DNA of 64,000 nt from the NCBI RefSeq assembly GCF_963678635.1, contig NC_087068.1, positions 27,096,318 to 27,160,317 on the forward strand. Direction: 5' to 3'. Every line of letters starts with the position of its first letter. Position 1 is the stretch's first letter. The notes under the pieces are model-generated. The model searched no databases, had not been told where the DNA came from, and was given only the letters and a program-made list of their open reading frames with translations. The DNA is from Symsagittifera roscoffensis. Lineage: Eukaryota; Xenacoelomorpha; Acoela; Convolutidae. Positions 21,908 to 31,914 of this stretch are shown piece by piece. Both the position numbers and the translations under genes were made by a program.

Positions 21908-22735
21908 CTAATTTAACAATTTGTGGGTGATGAAAATGATCTTCATCATGTGCGTGTGAAGGTAGGTTATAACAAATTGAGTCTTTACTTGGTTGACAAA
22001 AACCTTGTGCATTTTTATGAGAATTCGTTTACGTGGCTTTTGATTAAAAATCATTTCGTATGGTGACATTCCTAGAGTTGTCGTGATTTGTGAATTAAAT
22101 GCTAAGGGAAATAATTTTACATCTGCTGACCATTCTTTGTATTTTGTATCATTTCCGTTTATGATACATCTGAGATATTCTTGTAGTGAACGGTTCATAC
22201 CTTCGACTAAACCGTTTGTCCAAGTCGCATGAGATGTACGTGGTTTATGTTTGATGTTAGATAAGTGGCATAGTGTGATGATTTCGTTATTTATGAATTC
22301 TGTACCGTTGTCTGTAACTAAGATTTCGGGTAATCCGAATTCAGCTATCCAGTGTTCATAAAGTGTCGTGTAGGCATAATAAGCATTATAATGTGGTACT
22401 GGGTTGAGTGCTACATAATGTTTAAATGCGTCAACAATTACCATAATGTAGGAGTTTCCTTCAGAGGATGGTGAAATTGGTCCTTTTGTATCGAATGAAA
22501 TGCGATGGTTAAAATATAAACTTTGTCCTTTAAAATCTTGTTTTTGTGCTATTTGTTTTTGATTTTGGTAAGGTTTTTTCAATTGACATACTATATAATC
22601 ATTGCATAATACTTTTATCCAAATTGGTGCATTTGGGAAACAAAAATTTTGTGTAAAGTTTGAGCATGTTTTCTCTGATCCGGAGTGTCCTTTAGTATTT
22701 TGGGTATGTGAGATGTTAAAAGCTATTAATATCAT
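21908..22735 (-). CDS. Gypsy integrase (C-terminus replaced)
   Basis: 275-codon frame. The zinc-binding part near residues 10-55 has His residues HTQN..KGHSG and ends NDYIVCQL, where the usual first Cys of the CxxC pair is Tyr. The catalytic core has Asp in ISFDTKGPISP, Asp in LVTDNGTEF, and Glu in the NGLVEGMNRSL block, so the DDE triad is complete. After about residue 240 the expected C-terminal DNA-binding region is lost: the sequence changes frame and runs into short tandem duplications at 21,690-21,830. Integration by this copy is therefore doubtful. Confidence 0.9.
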   Translation of the reverse strand: MILIAFNISHTQNTKGHSGSEKTCSNFTQNFCFPNAPIWIKVLCNDYIVCQLKKPYQNQKQIAQKQDFKGQSLYFNHRISFDTKGPISPSSEGNSYIMVIVDAFKHYVALNPVPHYNAYYAYTTLYEHWIAEFGLPEILVTDNGTEFINNEIITLCHLSNIKHKPRTSHATWTNGLVEGMNRSLQEYLRCIINGNDTKYKEWSADVKLFPLAFNSQITTTLGMSPYEMIFNQKPRKRILIKMHKVFVNQVKTQFVITYLHTHMMKIIFITHKLLN

Positions 22736-22779
22736 ACTTAAAGGAAGACAAGGAACTTTAGAATCATTTAATTGATATT

Positions 22780-23193
22780 CTAAAAGATCTGTATTTTTAT
22801 TAATTGAGTGTTATTAAAGTTTCGGAAATATTGGAGGAGTGTTTTATTTCCTAAAATTGAGGTATCTGCTTTTACGGGCTTAGTTTTGTATTTGTGCCAT
22901 GATTTTAATTGTCTAATTACTGGGTCGAGATTTTGATATTGTTTTAAGAGTTCAAGTGTAATTTTATCTGTTGGAGGGAGAAAAATATTGTCAATTTCTA
23001 GTTTTGATAGGGGGATTGTGTCAAGTTCGTCATGGAGGTCAAAAACTTGATTTATTGTGTATTTTGAATCGTTTGTTTGTGGTCCTGATAAATTTATTTT
23101 ATCAGTTAAATTTTCTTTTTCAATTAAAAGAAAAAGGTCTTTTTTATGCGAGTGGTGTTTCATTCTTTTTTGTTGAGTGTTATTTTTATCCAT
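22780..23193 (-). CDS. Gypsy pol linker between RNase H and integrase
   Basis: 137-codon frame, mostly polar, without recognisable catalytic motifs. It occupies the usual RNase H-integrase spacer (KPVIRQLKSWHKYK-like helix, then ILGNKTLLQYFR). A gap and frame change separate it from both neighbours. Confidence 0.6.
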   Translation of the reverse strand: MDKNNTQQKRMKHHSHKKDLFLLIEKENLTDKINLSGPQTNDSKYTINQVFDLHDELDTIPLSKLEIDNIFLPPTDKITLELLKQYQNLDPVIRQLKSWHKYKTKPVKADTSILGNKTLLQYFRNFNNTQLIKIQIF

Positions 23194-23263
23194 TATGAGT
23201 ATGGAATTGGTTTGAAAGTTGATGTTCCTAGTAAATCAACTTCGTAGTGATTATTTTGGCAAT

Positions 23264-24720
23264 CTAAGTAGAGTGGAAATGTTGTAGATTATTTATCTGG
23301 GATTGATCAATGTCAGTTTTTACTGCATATTTGCATTCTAGTCGGGGTGATGTTTCATCTTTTGCGAGATAAAATTTAATATTTTTTGGTATTTCAACTG
23401 TAGTTTTTCGTGTGAGTAATTCAGGTGGCGTATTTCGACTTAATGTATCTGGTAACGCAAGATTTTTTCCTGCTGTCCAAACAATGTGTAAGTTTGGAAA
23501 TTTCATTAGAATTAGTTGAAATCTATAAACTCTATGATTTGGATTGGATTTTTGTGTAAAGAGAAAAATAATTGGTTTATGATCTGTGAACAGAACTGTT
23601 GGGTGTTTTGATCCAAGTATCAGAAATTCATATTCTGTAAGTGTATATATTATAGCTGTACATTCTCTCATTAGAGTTGAGAGTCGTAGCTCTACTTGAG
23701 TGAATAATCGTGAATTTGCTGATATAATGTTCGTTTTGTTTGTACCACTATGTGATTGTAGCAATGCTGCGCCGATGCCAAAATTTGAAGCATCGCACAT
23801 TGCATAGAATGGTTGATTTGGGTCTGGAATTGTATTTGAAATTTGTTCAGTTAAAAGTTTTTTAATTTCCTCAAATCGTGTTTGATGTTCAGTGGTCCAT
23901 TCAAAGTTATTCTGTTGTCTGAGTATATTATAGAAGGGTCTTAAGTATAATTGCATTTTATAAACATATTTGCTTAAGAAATTTAACATTCCAAGGAATT
24001 CTTGGATTTTCTTTTTGTTTGTTGGTGGCTGAAGTTTTTGAATAGCATCAATGCGTGATTTTAATGGATCGATAGTGTTTCGTTCAATATTATGTCTTAA
24101 AAGTTTAACTCGTGTTAGAAAGAAGAGTGATTTATCGGGAGCGGCCTTCAGATTTTTGTTCTGAAATATTTCATGATACTGTTCTAAAACTGTAAACATT
24201 TCTTCTGTAGTTTGTGGTTGCATAAAAACATCGTCTAAATAGGTGATTGCGTTTTTCTTGAGTATAAGTGGTCTAAAAATTTTACTCAGAAAAGCTGAAA
24301 AAGCTGCTGGTCCTATGAATATTCCATAAAATAAGCGATTAAATTCATATTGTTGATTTCCAATAACAAATTGTGTTAAACGTCGTGATTGTTCATCTAG
24401 TGGCATTTGATTGTATGCACTATTCATATCTGCGGTTGTAAAGTATTTTCCATTTATCTTTGTCAAGATAACTTGTATTGGTTCAATAGGCCAATTGCAT
24501 TTTGATTCATCAATTAGTGAATTGAGATATCTAGCGTCTAAAACTATTTTTAATGATTCAACTTTTGCTAGAATGATAACAGGGTTGATAAAAGTGTTAC
24601 CTTTTGGTTGTTCTTCTTTATTTACGGGTGAGATAATTTTGTATTGGTCTAAAATATCAAGTAATCTTTTTACTTTGTCGTGTAAGTGAATTGGTACTTA
24701 ACTGGCTCTTTGTTTTTTGA
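23264..24720 (-). CDS. Gypsy reverse transcriptase and RNase H
   Basis: The intact frame is 24,466-23,264 (400 codons). RT motifs in order: FTTADMNSAYNQM with a catalytic Asp near residue 14, the FNRLFYGIFIGPAAFSAF block near 43-60, and the YLDD catalytic box near residue 76. The thumb/connection reads LGMLNFLSKYVYKM. RNase H follows (FYAMCDASNFGIGAAL, then RECTAIIYTLTEYEF, then LFTDHKP), giving the D-E-D triad, and the tail ends WTAGKNLALPDTLSR. Only the RT N-terminus upstream of 24,467 is frame-broken. The enzyme copies the element's RNA into cDNA. Confidence 0.93.
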
Positions 24721-24866
24721 AAACTGCGTCGGGTTTTAACGGGAGGTGTAATGATGAACTAATTTTTCCAACGTCAAATTTTTATGTTGCGTAGACTGTT
24801 GAATACTTTAACCGTTGTTTTGCTAGTTTATCAAATTCAATTTGTGTAATTTGTGAAAGTTCAAAA

Positions 24867-25262
24867 TTAAACATTGTTAAAAATTTTTGTTGTTCTTTTT
24901 GTTCTGTAATTTGTTATATTGAATGTTGGTTTTAAATATGGTGTTTTTGTGAAGTAATCTGTATTTCTTTTTTCATTACTTATTATATTATTTATGGATA
25001 TTTCTTCGTCAAGAATTGTTGATTGGCAAATATCTAATAAATGGAGTATATTATTAACGCGGTAGGCTACTTTATTTATAGGTGAAATTGTAGCATTTAT
25101 TTCACAATATCCTAAAAGTCCTAAGGGTAATGTTACTTGATATGGTGTATTGTTATACACGTGTAATGAAATGATGTCGGAATTCGTGTTTTTCGAGTAT
25201 TTTATAGATGAAATCGTAATTTTGAAAAATTTGTGGATAGGTTTAAATTCGAAGTCTGACAT
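24867..25262 (-). pseudogene. Gypsy pol segment between protease and RT
   Basis: 131-codon frame in phase with the protease frame after the TAG at 25,296. It reads as a beta-rich region (VTLPLGLLGYCE and similar), matching the conserved protease-RT linker of gypsy pol. It ends with a frame break at about 24,867. The next 400 bp hold the N-terminal RT fingers split among frames (a VILDARYLNSL-like block is scattered across 24,700-24,480). Confidence 0.65.
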
Positions 25263-25295
25263 AAAAAGTTGTTGTTTATTTTGACTTTTGTTATA

Positions 25296-26790
25296 CTAGT
25301 GAACTTGTTTTATTGAAAAATTACATAAATTTCCTGATAGTGGTTTCAGGTGTTTCCGTTGTTGATTGTAAACGGGGTAAAGTTTTGAGAAGAATGGTGG
25401 TTGTTTGTTTAGTCTTTGGAAGAATGTTAGGGCTGAATTTTTTGTTTTTGTGTACTTATCTTTGATTTGTATTTTACTATTTAGGATGTTGATTGTTGGT
25501 ATATATTTAGATATAAATGGTATGCCAATGATATTGTGTTTAATATCAGTAATATGAAATATTTGTTTAAACGGTTTGTTTAAAATTTTGTTTTGTTCCA
25601 TTGTTCTCGTGGGGAGAAGAAATAATTGGATTTTTCCATAATTTACCAATGTTGATCCTTGTGCTGTTGCTAATTTACTAGAGGTTTCAGGAGGTGTTAA
25701 TTTTGGATGTAATGTTTTGATTACATTCCATGTGGGAATATTAATTATATTTGATTCTGCTCCTGAATCAATTTCAAGATCTGGTGGTTGAAATTCTTTG
25801 TTTCTTGGGGTTTCTAAGAGAAATGGAATTGTCCAAATTTTCTCTCTTGGTTGTTCTTTTTGTTTATTTTGATAAATATGTTTTGTATTTGAGCATTGTG
25901 TTTCATCTTTTTTATCGGGTTTAATTACTGTGTTAATTTCGTTTACTTCTTGTGTAGTTTGTGTAGTATGACTGGGTCCAATATAATAGTTGTGAAGGAG
26001 TTCCAATTGATTGTTATATATATGTGATGTAAAAGGTTGTTCATATATGATAGGTTCATAATCGTTTTCGACTGTTATCGTATTTACAGAGATGGTATTA
26101 TCTGTATCACTTTTTGTATCTGATGATTCACAATTTATATGATTTAGTTGTAATTTGTTACTTCCTGTGTCATCAATACCTGGGGGGTCTGATGTTGCTT
26201 CTTCATTTGATTGTACCTGATTAATATGTCTTTGATGTTTTGGTGTACTACTTCTGTATCGATGTTTAGAATTATTATAATGGTTATTATTCCTATGTGG
26301 TGACTGGGAATAATTTCTATATCGATTATTGTATTTTGAGTTTCGATTTTGTGAATTATTTCATGATCTGTTTTGATAATTATCATTTGATCTGTGATAG
26401 TTTGATCCTTTGTATGAATTATTTCTTGATCGATTGTTCGGGTAATTCTGATTTCGATTGTTTGAATAACTTCTATTTCTCTTATGTGAATAGTTTCTAT
26501 TTCTGTTGTATGATGAGTTTTGTGATTGATTATTGGAATAGTGTCTATTCCTTGGGTTTGATTGGGAACTGGTTCCAGAAACAAATTGAGTTGTATTGGA
26601 ATTTGATCGTGAATAGTTATTTTGGTTATTTTGGCTATTCGATCAATTATATCTATTTTGTGAAGAATTTCGTGTATTTCTTCGTTCTCTTGATCTTCCT
26701 CTATAACTTGAGTTATATGCTGATTGATTTCTTGTGTAAACTGGTTTTCTTGAACTGTTATTACTATATATATATATTTTTGATTGGTAG
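25296..26790 (-). pseudogene. Gypsy Arg/Ser-rich linker and retropepsin-type protease
   Basis: The 26,790-26,010 part is very rich in Arg, Ser, Asn and Tyr in the protease frame (repeated RN.Y.N.R.R-like units) and is interrupted by one TGA near 26,353. A 146-codon Ile-rich frame over the same stretch is a shadow. The 26,006-25,296 part is intact. It carries the aspartic protease active-site motif LEIDSGAESN about 80 residues in, and the downstream hydrophobic NIIGIPFI block expected of retropepsins. An in-frame TAG at 25,296-25,298 separates it from the continuing pol frame, which resumes at 25,262. The protease would process the gag-pol polyprotein. Confidence 0.85.
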
Positions 26791-28411
26791 ATTTTGATCT
26801 TTTTTCATGTATTGATAGATCGATTTCTTTCGGTCTTTATGCTTTTGAGGTTTATTCTGATTGTCTTGTTGTTTTTGTCTACATTCGGAAACACTGTGTC
26901 CGTATCGTCGGCAATAATTACACCATTTTTTGAAGGATGGTTTGCCTTTAGAGTTTGGATGTTTTTCATAGATATTTACTATTTCAGTGATTTTTTCAAA
27001 CAGGTCTGTATCTGATTCCTGTATGTTATTTATATGTGTAGTGTTTGTTTCAGTTCGATTAACATATTGTAGTTTTAGATTTTCTGTTTCTTCGAGTTTC
27101 ATTGTGATTTCTGCTTGTTCTAATTTATCTACTAGTTTTCGAAAACCTAAGTCTGGTTCTCGAATTGAGGAAGGATGAGATGCTCTCTTTTTTATCGCTA
27201 TTTTCCTTAATTGAGGTGTTAAGGTCATCATTAAAACTTCTGTCATTTTTGTGTTTTTATAGTCATGTGTATTAAGTGAATATGCTTTTCGTACTAGTGT
27301 TCCGATACGCACTGCTAATTGTTTGATTGTTTCATTTGGTTATCTGCGAATTTCATTACATAAAACTCTTTGGTGTTGTTTGTTTCTTTCAGAGTCAAAC
27401 ATTTTTGAAAATTCTTGTGTGAATCTTTTCCAGTCTGATTTTTTTCTATGGGTAATACTGAAAACCATTTTTGAGCTGCGCCATCTAGGGTTGTTTGTAT
27501 TAGTGATGTGCGTCTATGTATCCAATTTTGATGTAGTGGCGTATTAATTGGTTCGGGTCCTATATTTAAAATTAAATTTGCTGTTACTGCATTTAGATAA
27601 TCTTCTACAAAATATTCAGGGTCTGTTCCTGTGAATACCATCAGTGGTTTATTGGATGTTATTGATGATCCACCCATGAGGTTTGGATTCATTGTCATCT
27701 GTAGTGATTGTGCGGCATGTGGTATTTGTGAAAAATTTGAAAGTTGATTTTTTGTTATTTCGTGTTGCTGAAGGTAATATGGAAGCGGTATTTCATTTTG
27801 CTATTGAGTTGGTTGATAAGAATGCATTGACATTAGATTTTGTAGTTGTATTGGTTGAAAAGATTGTGTGTTAAATGGGTTTTGTATATGCATTTGTTGT
27901 GAATTTTGTATATCTGTTGGATTTTAAGGTAGGTTGTGGATTATCTGGAAAATTTACTGAATTGGTCGATGTTTTCGGGAGATTCCAATAATGGGAACAT
28001 ACGTGATTTAATTTTTGTGTGTTTTTTTGGGGAGGTTGATTTGTTCTTGGGTTGTGAGTATAATTATAATTGTGTTCTGCAAAGGTGTTTCTTGTGAATG
28101 GTTTTCGTGTTTTTGACGGTATTGTCATTGGTCTATACGATTGATAATCCATATGTGAATATTTTGGAGCAACCGAAGGTTTAACGTTTGATTGTAAGGT
28201 TACCTGTGTTAATGACGTATTCGTATTTCTTGGTGTTGTCAAATTAGGGTGTATTGGTGAAATACTTTGTTGTGTAGTTGTTGTTGTTGTTTGGACGATT
28301 TTTTCCTTTATGAAGTGTGATGGTGTTTGAATATCTTGTTGTGTAAGATTTCTAGTTCCATTAAGGTTTTCATTATGTATGACGGTCGAATTTAAACTGT
28401 TATTTCGTGTA
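26764..28411 (-). pseudogene. Gypsy gag: capsid and zinc-knuckle nucleocapsid, frame-broken
   Basis: Three frames cover it. 28,411 to about 27,925 is a Gln/Thr/Asn-rich linker. About 27,925-27,315 holds the retrotransposon capsid block, with the typical FTGTDPEYFVEDYLNAV start and a later LDGAAQKWFSVLP motif. 27,312-26,764 contains a retroviral-type CCHC knuckle (C-N-Y-C, then G-H, then C) near residue 130 of that frame, followed by a Lys-rich tail. Breaks seen: a frame change near 27,925, a TAG near 27,815, a frame change at an A7 run (plus-strand t7 near 27,441-27,447), and a TAA near 27,341. Gag packages the RNA and forms the particle. As written this copy cannot make it in one piece. Confidence 0.85.
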
Positions 28412-29272
28412 TCAGGTAAAAAATGTATTATAGTTCAATGGTGTTGCATCAATAGTTAATGGTATTACTTTTACATAATCTCTGTGATAAGATATTGTAC
28501 TTATTGCTCGACTTGAGATAGCTTGTGGGATATTTAGAAATGTAGGATGAGACCATTCAGGGTCCCAAACGTAGTCTGATTGTTCTGAAAGAGCAGTGTC
28601 GTCATTTGTATTTTGAGGTCTGAAATTTTTTATTGCTTGTGAAATTAAATCTAAATTGTGGGTGAAATAATCTATTATAAACCATGCTAAAATCTTTTGT
28701 AAGTCACGTTTAGTGTGTTGTGAAACATCATCTTTAGTGAAATTTTCTTTAATTATAAGTAGAAATGTTGAAAATATTGTGATTTCATTTCGCACATTGG
28801 TATGTCCTGATGTTTCAGTTGGTGAGATACTTTGAAATTCTGTTTTTTCTAATATAGATATATAACTATATATTATTGCAAAAACTTCGTTAGTGAATAT
28901 TGAGTTTGCTCTTTGTGAATTATGATATTGTATGCTTTTGATATACTCTATGAATACTTTTGAAAAGTCTAAGTCAATATCGTCTGTTTGAATTACATAT
29001 TTACGATGGGCTGTATTTGGTGTGCTGAATTCTATGGTGTAGATTCCATATTGTTGTGTTAGATTACATATGTCTTTCAAATAATGTTCAGTAACTTGTC
29101 TTTTGATTTTCACATCTGGGAATTCTGCTTTGCATGGACTGATTCCTGGTTCAAACAAATTTACGAGTAAGTTCTTGCAAAAATCGTGTTGTCCTCTATC
29201 ATGGAGTGAATCTATAAGAAAGGGATAAACTGCTTCGTCATCTGGACTATCGTCACTTTGAGTGTGGCTCAT
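28412..29272 (-). CDS. Gag N-terminal (matrix-like) ORF, 286 residues
   Basis: Intact frame starting MSHTQSDD and rich in predicted helix, with no membrane segments or zinc motif. At its end (28,430-28,412) a T6 run precedes the stop. In the neighbouring frame the sequence reads on without a stop into the Gln/Thr/Asn-rich part of gag, so this ORF and the gag below were probably one precursor and are now split by a 1-bp frame change. The basis is continuity of open frames; I do not recognise the N-terminal domain itself. Confidence 0.6.
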   Translation of the reverse strand: MSHTQSDDSPDDEAVYPFLIDSLHDRGQHDFCKNLLVNLFEPGISPCKAEFPDVKIKRQVTEHYLKDICNLTQQYGIYTIEFSTPNTAHRKYVIQTDDIDLDFSKVFIEYIKSIQYHNSQRANSIFTNEVFAIIYSYISILEKTEFQSISPTETSGHTNVRNEITIFSTFLLIIKENFTKDDVSQHTKRDLQKILAWFIIDYFTHNLDLISQAIKNFRPQNTNDDTALSEQSDYVWDPEWSHPTFLNIPQAISSRAISTISYHRDYVKVIPLTIDATPLNYNTFFT

Positions 29273-29291
29273 TTTTTCGTTTGATGACTGT

Positions 29292-29714
29292 TTATATATA
29301 ACTATCGATGTGTCTAATTGGCTGATTCCAATTATACAAGTGTACTGGTTTGTGTTTGTATTGCTTTTTTATTCTTCTTTTTCCTCTTTTTGATGAATTT
29401 GAAGTTGTTTCTGAGTCGGAAAAATATAATTGATCGTGCAAGGGACAATTTTTATCTATTGATTCTTTTAATTTATAGAGTTCATCTAAACTGCTGGCTT
29501 CTGATTCAGAAATTGCGTTTCTATTTTTTGAAAATCTTTTTCGTCTGATTTGTCTTTGTTTGTTTATAATTTTCCTTTTTATTGTTTGTCGTTTTGTTCT
29601 AATGTATCCAACTGTTTGTGTATGAGGTGTGATTACAAGATCGTATTTTTTGTTATCTATTTCACAGTTGTGTAATATGATTGTTTGTTTGTTTCCTAAG
29701 TTTTTGAATGACAT
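29292..29714 (-). CDS. Basic 140-residue ORF upstream of gag (unknown function)
   Basis: First substantial ORF of the gypsy element. The middle third is strongly basic: residues about 40-65 are rich in Lys and Arg (RTKRQTIKRK..., NKQRQIRRKRF), followed by an acidic/Ser patch (about 68-105) and another basic run (GKRRIKKQYKHK). This looks like a nucleic-acid-binding or nuclear-targeting protein, but I do not recognise a family. It stops about 20 bp before the next ORF starts. Standard gypsy elements have no separate ORF here. It could also be a 5' exon of a spliced accessory product. Confidence 0.55.
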   Translation of the reverse strand: MSFKNLGNKQTIILHNCEIDNKKYDLVITPHTQTVGYIRTKRQTIKRKIINKQRQIRRKRFSKNRNAISESEASSLDELYKLKESIDKNCPLHDQLYFSDSETTSNSSKRGKRRIKKQYKHKPVHLYNWNQPIRHIDSYI

Positions 29715-30940
29715 AAGGTTTAGGATGAGGGATGCAAGCAGTTGTTAGTTATTTCTATTTCCTTAGACTGTTAGTCCTTACGATTTTTTAGTTAGCTTAA
29801 CCTGGTTTTTTTTGTTCAGGGTTGGAGAGAAAAGTATATCGATTCCGAAGAATGATTTTGTACTTTCTCGTGGCTAGTCTAAGCTAAGGTGTTAACTTAC
29901 TTAATCTTACTTAGGGGTAGTGATTGTGTTCAAGGGTTGGAGAAGAGTAAATCGATCCACAAGGTTCAGGTATAATTAGAACGCAAGTAGTTCGTTAGAT
30001 ACTATTTTAAACTTACTAAGTCTAAGATCTATCCTGGGTCTGGTAAGAGGAGGGTTCAAGTGAAGGATGAATAACCGAAGTTCCTCGCTGTTTATTTTAA
30101 TTTGAATGGTTAGTTTTATTGAAAAATTTCTATTAGTCCTGGGTCTTTTGAAAGGGTTGGATAGTGAATCAACGTTTGAGGTCGTTAGACACTTCTAAGT
30201 GGGTGGGGGAGAATAAAATTGTTCTTTTTGATCCAAGGATGGGCCTTGATGATCAGGTTTTAAATTTAGTGAAACAGAAAATTTTTTAAGATCCAAGGAT
30301 AAGCCTTGATTATCTGATTTTTAAAATTAAGTGAATTTAAGTTTAAAAAGGTTTAAATTTATTTAAGAAAAAGATTTAGTTCTTCAATGATATTAGTGAG
30401 CTTATGATTGCTGTTATATTTAGGCGATGAAGCTGGGACAACGGATGATTTATGATTACTGACAATTTATTGTCATGCTACTAATTTTTATTTTTATTTT
30501 CAATAAAATTTTTCAAATATGTTTTATATAATACTGCAGAAATTAAGAAAACGATCTGAGGTCTTTTTATCAATCGTTATTGTACATTAATAATTTTGTT
30601 TAGCGCCTGAAATGATCATGAAGATTTACTTCAAAATTTTATGTTTGCAAATGAAAATCTAAATTCATTGCTAATAAGATTCTAAATACAAAAATTTGTG
30701 TTGGCTTTTCCCGTACAACCATAAAACTAAATGGTAAGTTTCTACTTAGTCGTATATCGTCTCTTGTCCGAGGTCTTCTTCGAATTCCGGGTAGTTCTAG
30801 TATCTTTTGGAATATCGGCTCTGATCTATTGAGTCGTAGAGACATTTCAATTAAATTACTATCGTGTAACATTTTGAAAAGGTTTTGTCTAAATTCGAAT
30901 CTATATTTGGTTAGTTCTAAACTATTAAGGTCTTATTCGA
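29715..30940 (-). other. Gypsy leader region with short direct repeats
   Basis: About 1.2 kb between the PBS and the first good ORF. It contains two diverged copies of 'gatccaaggat.(g/a)gccttgat' (30,229 and 30,291) and two of 'gggttggaga..agta.atcgat' (29,820 and 29,935). A 77-codon frame at 30,872-30,639 shows no family features. The region may hold packaging or splicing signals, but that is inference. Confidence 0.5.
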
Positions 30941-30957
30941 GACCTATGGTCGCACCA
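30941..30957 (-). promoter_or_regulatory. Primer-binding site of the gypsy element
   Basis: Two bases inside the 5' LTR the minus strand reads TGGTGCGACCATAGGTC. This begins with the TGG needed to pair with a tRNA CCA end. I have not assigned the tRNA. Confidence 0.75.
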
Positions 30958-30959
30958 GA

Positions 30960-31369
30960 TGAGTTACGACCGATGTGGTTAACTCATAGAGTAATTTCGG
31001 ATAGGGTACACCGTCTGCTCGTCACGCTATCTTAATTTCGGCCGGATAGATTCGCGCAACTTCTTAGTCTAATACCGATCCTAATCTTACTCTTATACTT
31101 ACTAGTCTCAGAGTGTTTAACTAGTCTCTGCTAGGCTCAATAGATCTAGGGTATGCTGGTTTATTGCGGCTGCTGAAGTTCTCTTGGAGAGGCAACTAAT
31201 TTCTAAGTTAAATTCAAATCTCTCTGGTGCTGAAATTACAAGTAATTTCAGCACTTACAAATAAGTGGGTTGTTAGTTAGATGGATTATGATTGGTTAAT
31301 ATTAAATTTTTTACAGTGGTAAAATATCCAATTTATCCAATTATAAAATGTAGTTTAGATCAGGTTCCA
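30960..31369 (-). repeat. 5' LTR of the gypsy element
   Basis: 410 bp, the first LTR in the element's own orientation. It contains a perfect 28-bp palindrome (arms GTGCTGAAATTAC, spacer AA) at 31,227-31,254. A minus-strand AATAAA (plus-strand tttatt) lies about 67 bp upstream of the palindrome in plus-strand coordinates. Confidence 0.92.
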
Positions 31370-31373
31370 CTTC

Positions 31374-31909
31374 TTAAAGGTAGCGGAACATTTTGCCCTG
31401 CATGCATTATACAAAACTCAGGTAAAATTTGTTGGGTGAAAATTAGAGGGCGAAAGATTCCGCATTCAAAAATCACTGCTTTCTTTTTTCTTTTTGTTCT
31501 GATCATTGCAAATGAGGATAAACTTTGGATTCAATTGTTTCAATTTTATTACACGTAAAACACAATGGAACAATAAATCGTCGGAATTAATAAGCCGTTG
31601 TTACTTCGACAAAGTTCAAAACATTTTCCTAGTGCGGTTGAGTTTTTGTCAGTCTAATTTTGAGCGAGTAAAGCAATCGAGTATTGTCGTTATCAGAAAG
31701 TTTAGCTCTTTTCCATTTCTGCCCTTTCATATTCATTTTTCAACCAAAATTTTTGACAGTGAACTAGCTGAAAACTCACAAAGTAACTGAAAACTCAATA
31801 ATAACATTGCGCATTCAACCGTAATAACTCATAAAACAAACATAAAAACTAAAATTTTGGAATTTGTGTGAACGTGGAAAAGAGCCACTTAAGGAAACTT
31901 AAATTTACT
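31374..31909. repeat. Compound repeat remnant between the two LTR elements
   Basis: Continues the 11.8-13.85 kb repeat zone. Near 31,700 it carries agctcttttccatttctgcc, at 31,873 'gtggaaaagagcc', and at 31,805-31,860 a reverse copy of the 'tttttatgtttgtttta.g.gttatta.ggctgaatgcg' block. Frames at 31,292-31,790 are not gene-like. Confidence 0.6.
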
Positions 31910-31914
31910 AAAAG

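Larger units (their letters stand above)
13859..31369 (-). mobile_element. 17.5-kb Ty3/gypsy retrotransposon with envelope-like and extra 3' ORFs
   Basis: Bounded by two 410-bp direct LTRs and a 4-bp target duplication, cttc (13,855-13,858 and 31,370-31,373). Both LTRs begin TG and end CA. The order on the minus strand is LTR, PBS, leader, basic ORF, gag, protease, RT, RNase H, integrase, a membrane ORF, an envelope-like region, a 602-codon ORF and LTR. RNase H before integrase is the gypsy order. The element is several times longer than a typical 5-9 kb gypsy element. Its LTRs differ at only 9 positions, so insertion was fairly recent, yet gag, pol and the envelope-like region carry stops and frameshifts. 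This copy is probably defective, or the sequence has homopolymer errors. Confidence 0.93.

Noticed and set aside
26144-26584. 146-codon Ile/His-rich frame in the gypsy element
   Set aside because: The overlapping frame gives an Arg/Ser-rich linker continuous with protease; the Ile-rich frame is its shadow.
26297-26797. 166-codon plus-strand frame across the gypsy linker
   Set aside because: Antisense to the coding linker, Phe/Tyr-rich by complementarity, no motifs.
26764-28411. Nuclear code with TAA/TAG read as Gln, to explain stops in gag and after the 602-codon ORF
   Set aside because: Stops fall at positions where different residues would be expected, and the host-gene exons use ordinary stops at their ends; ordinary mutation explains them better.
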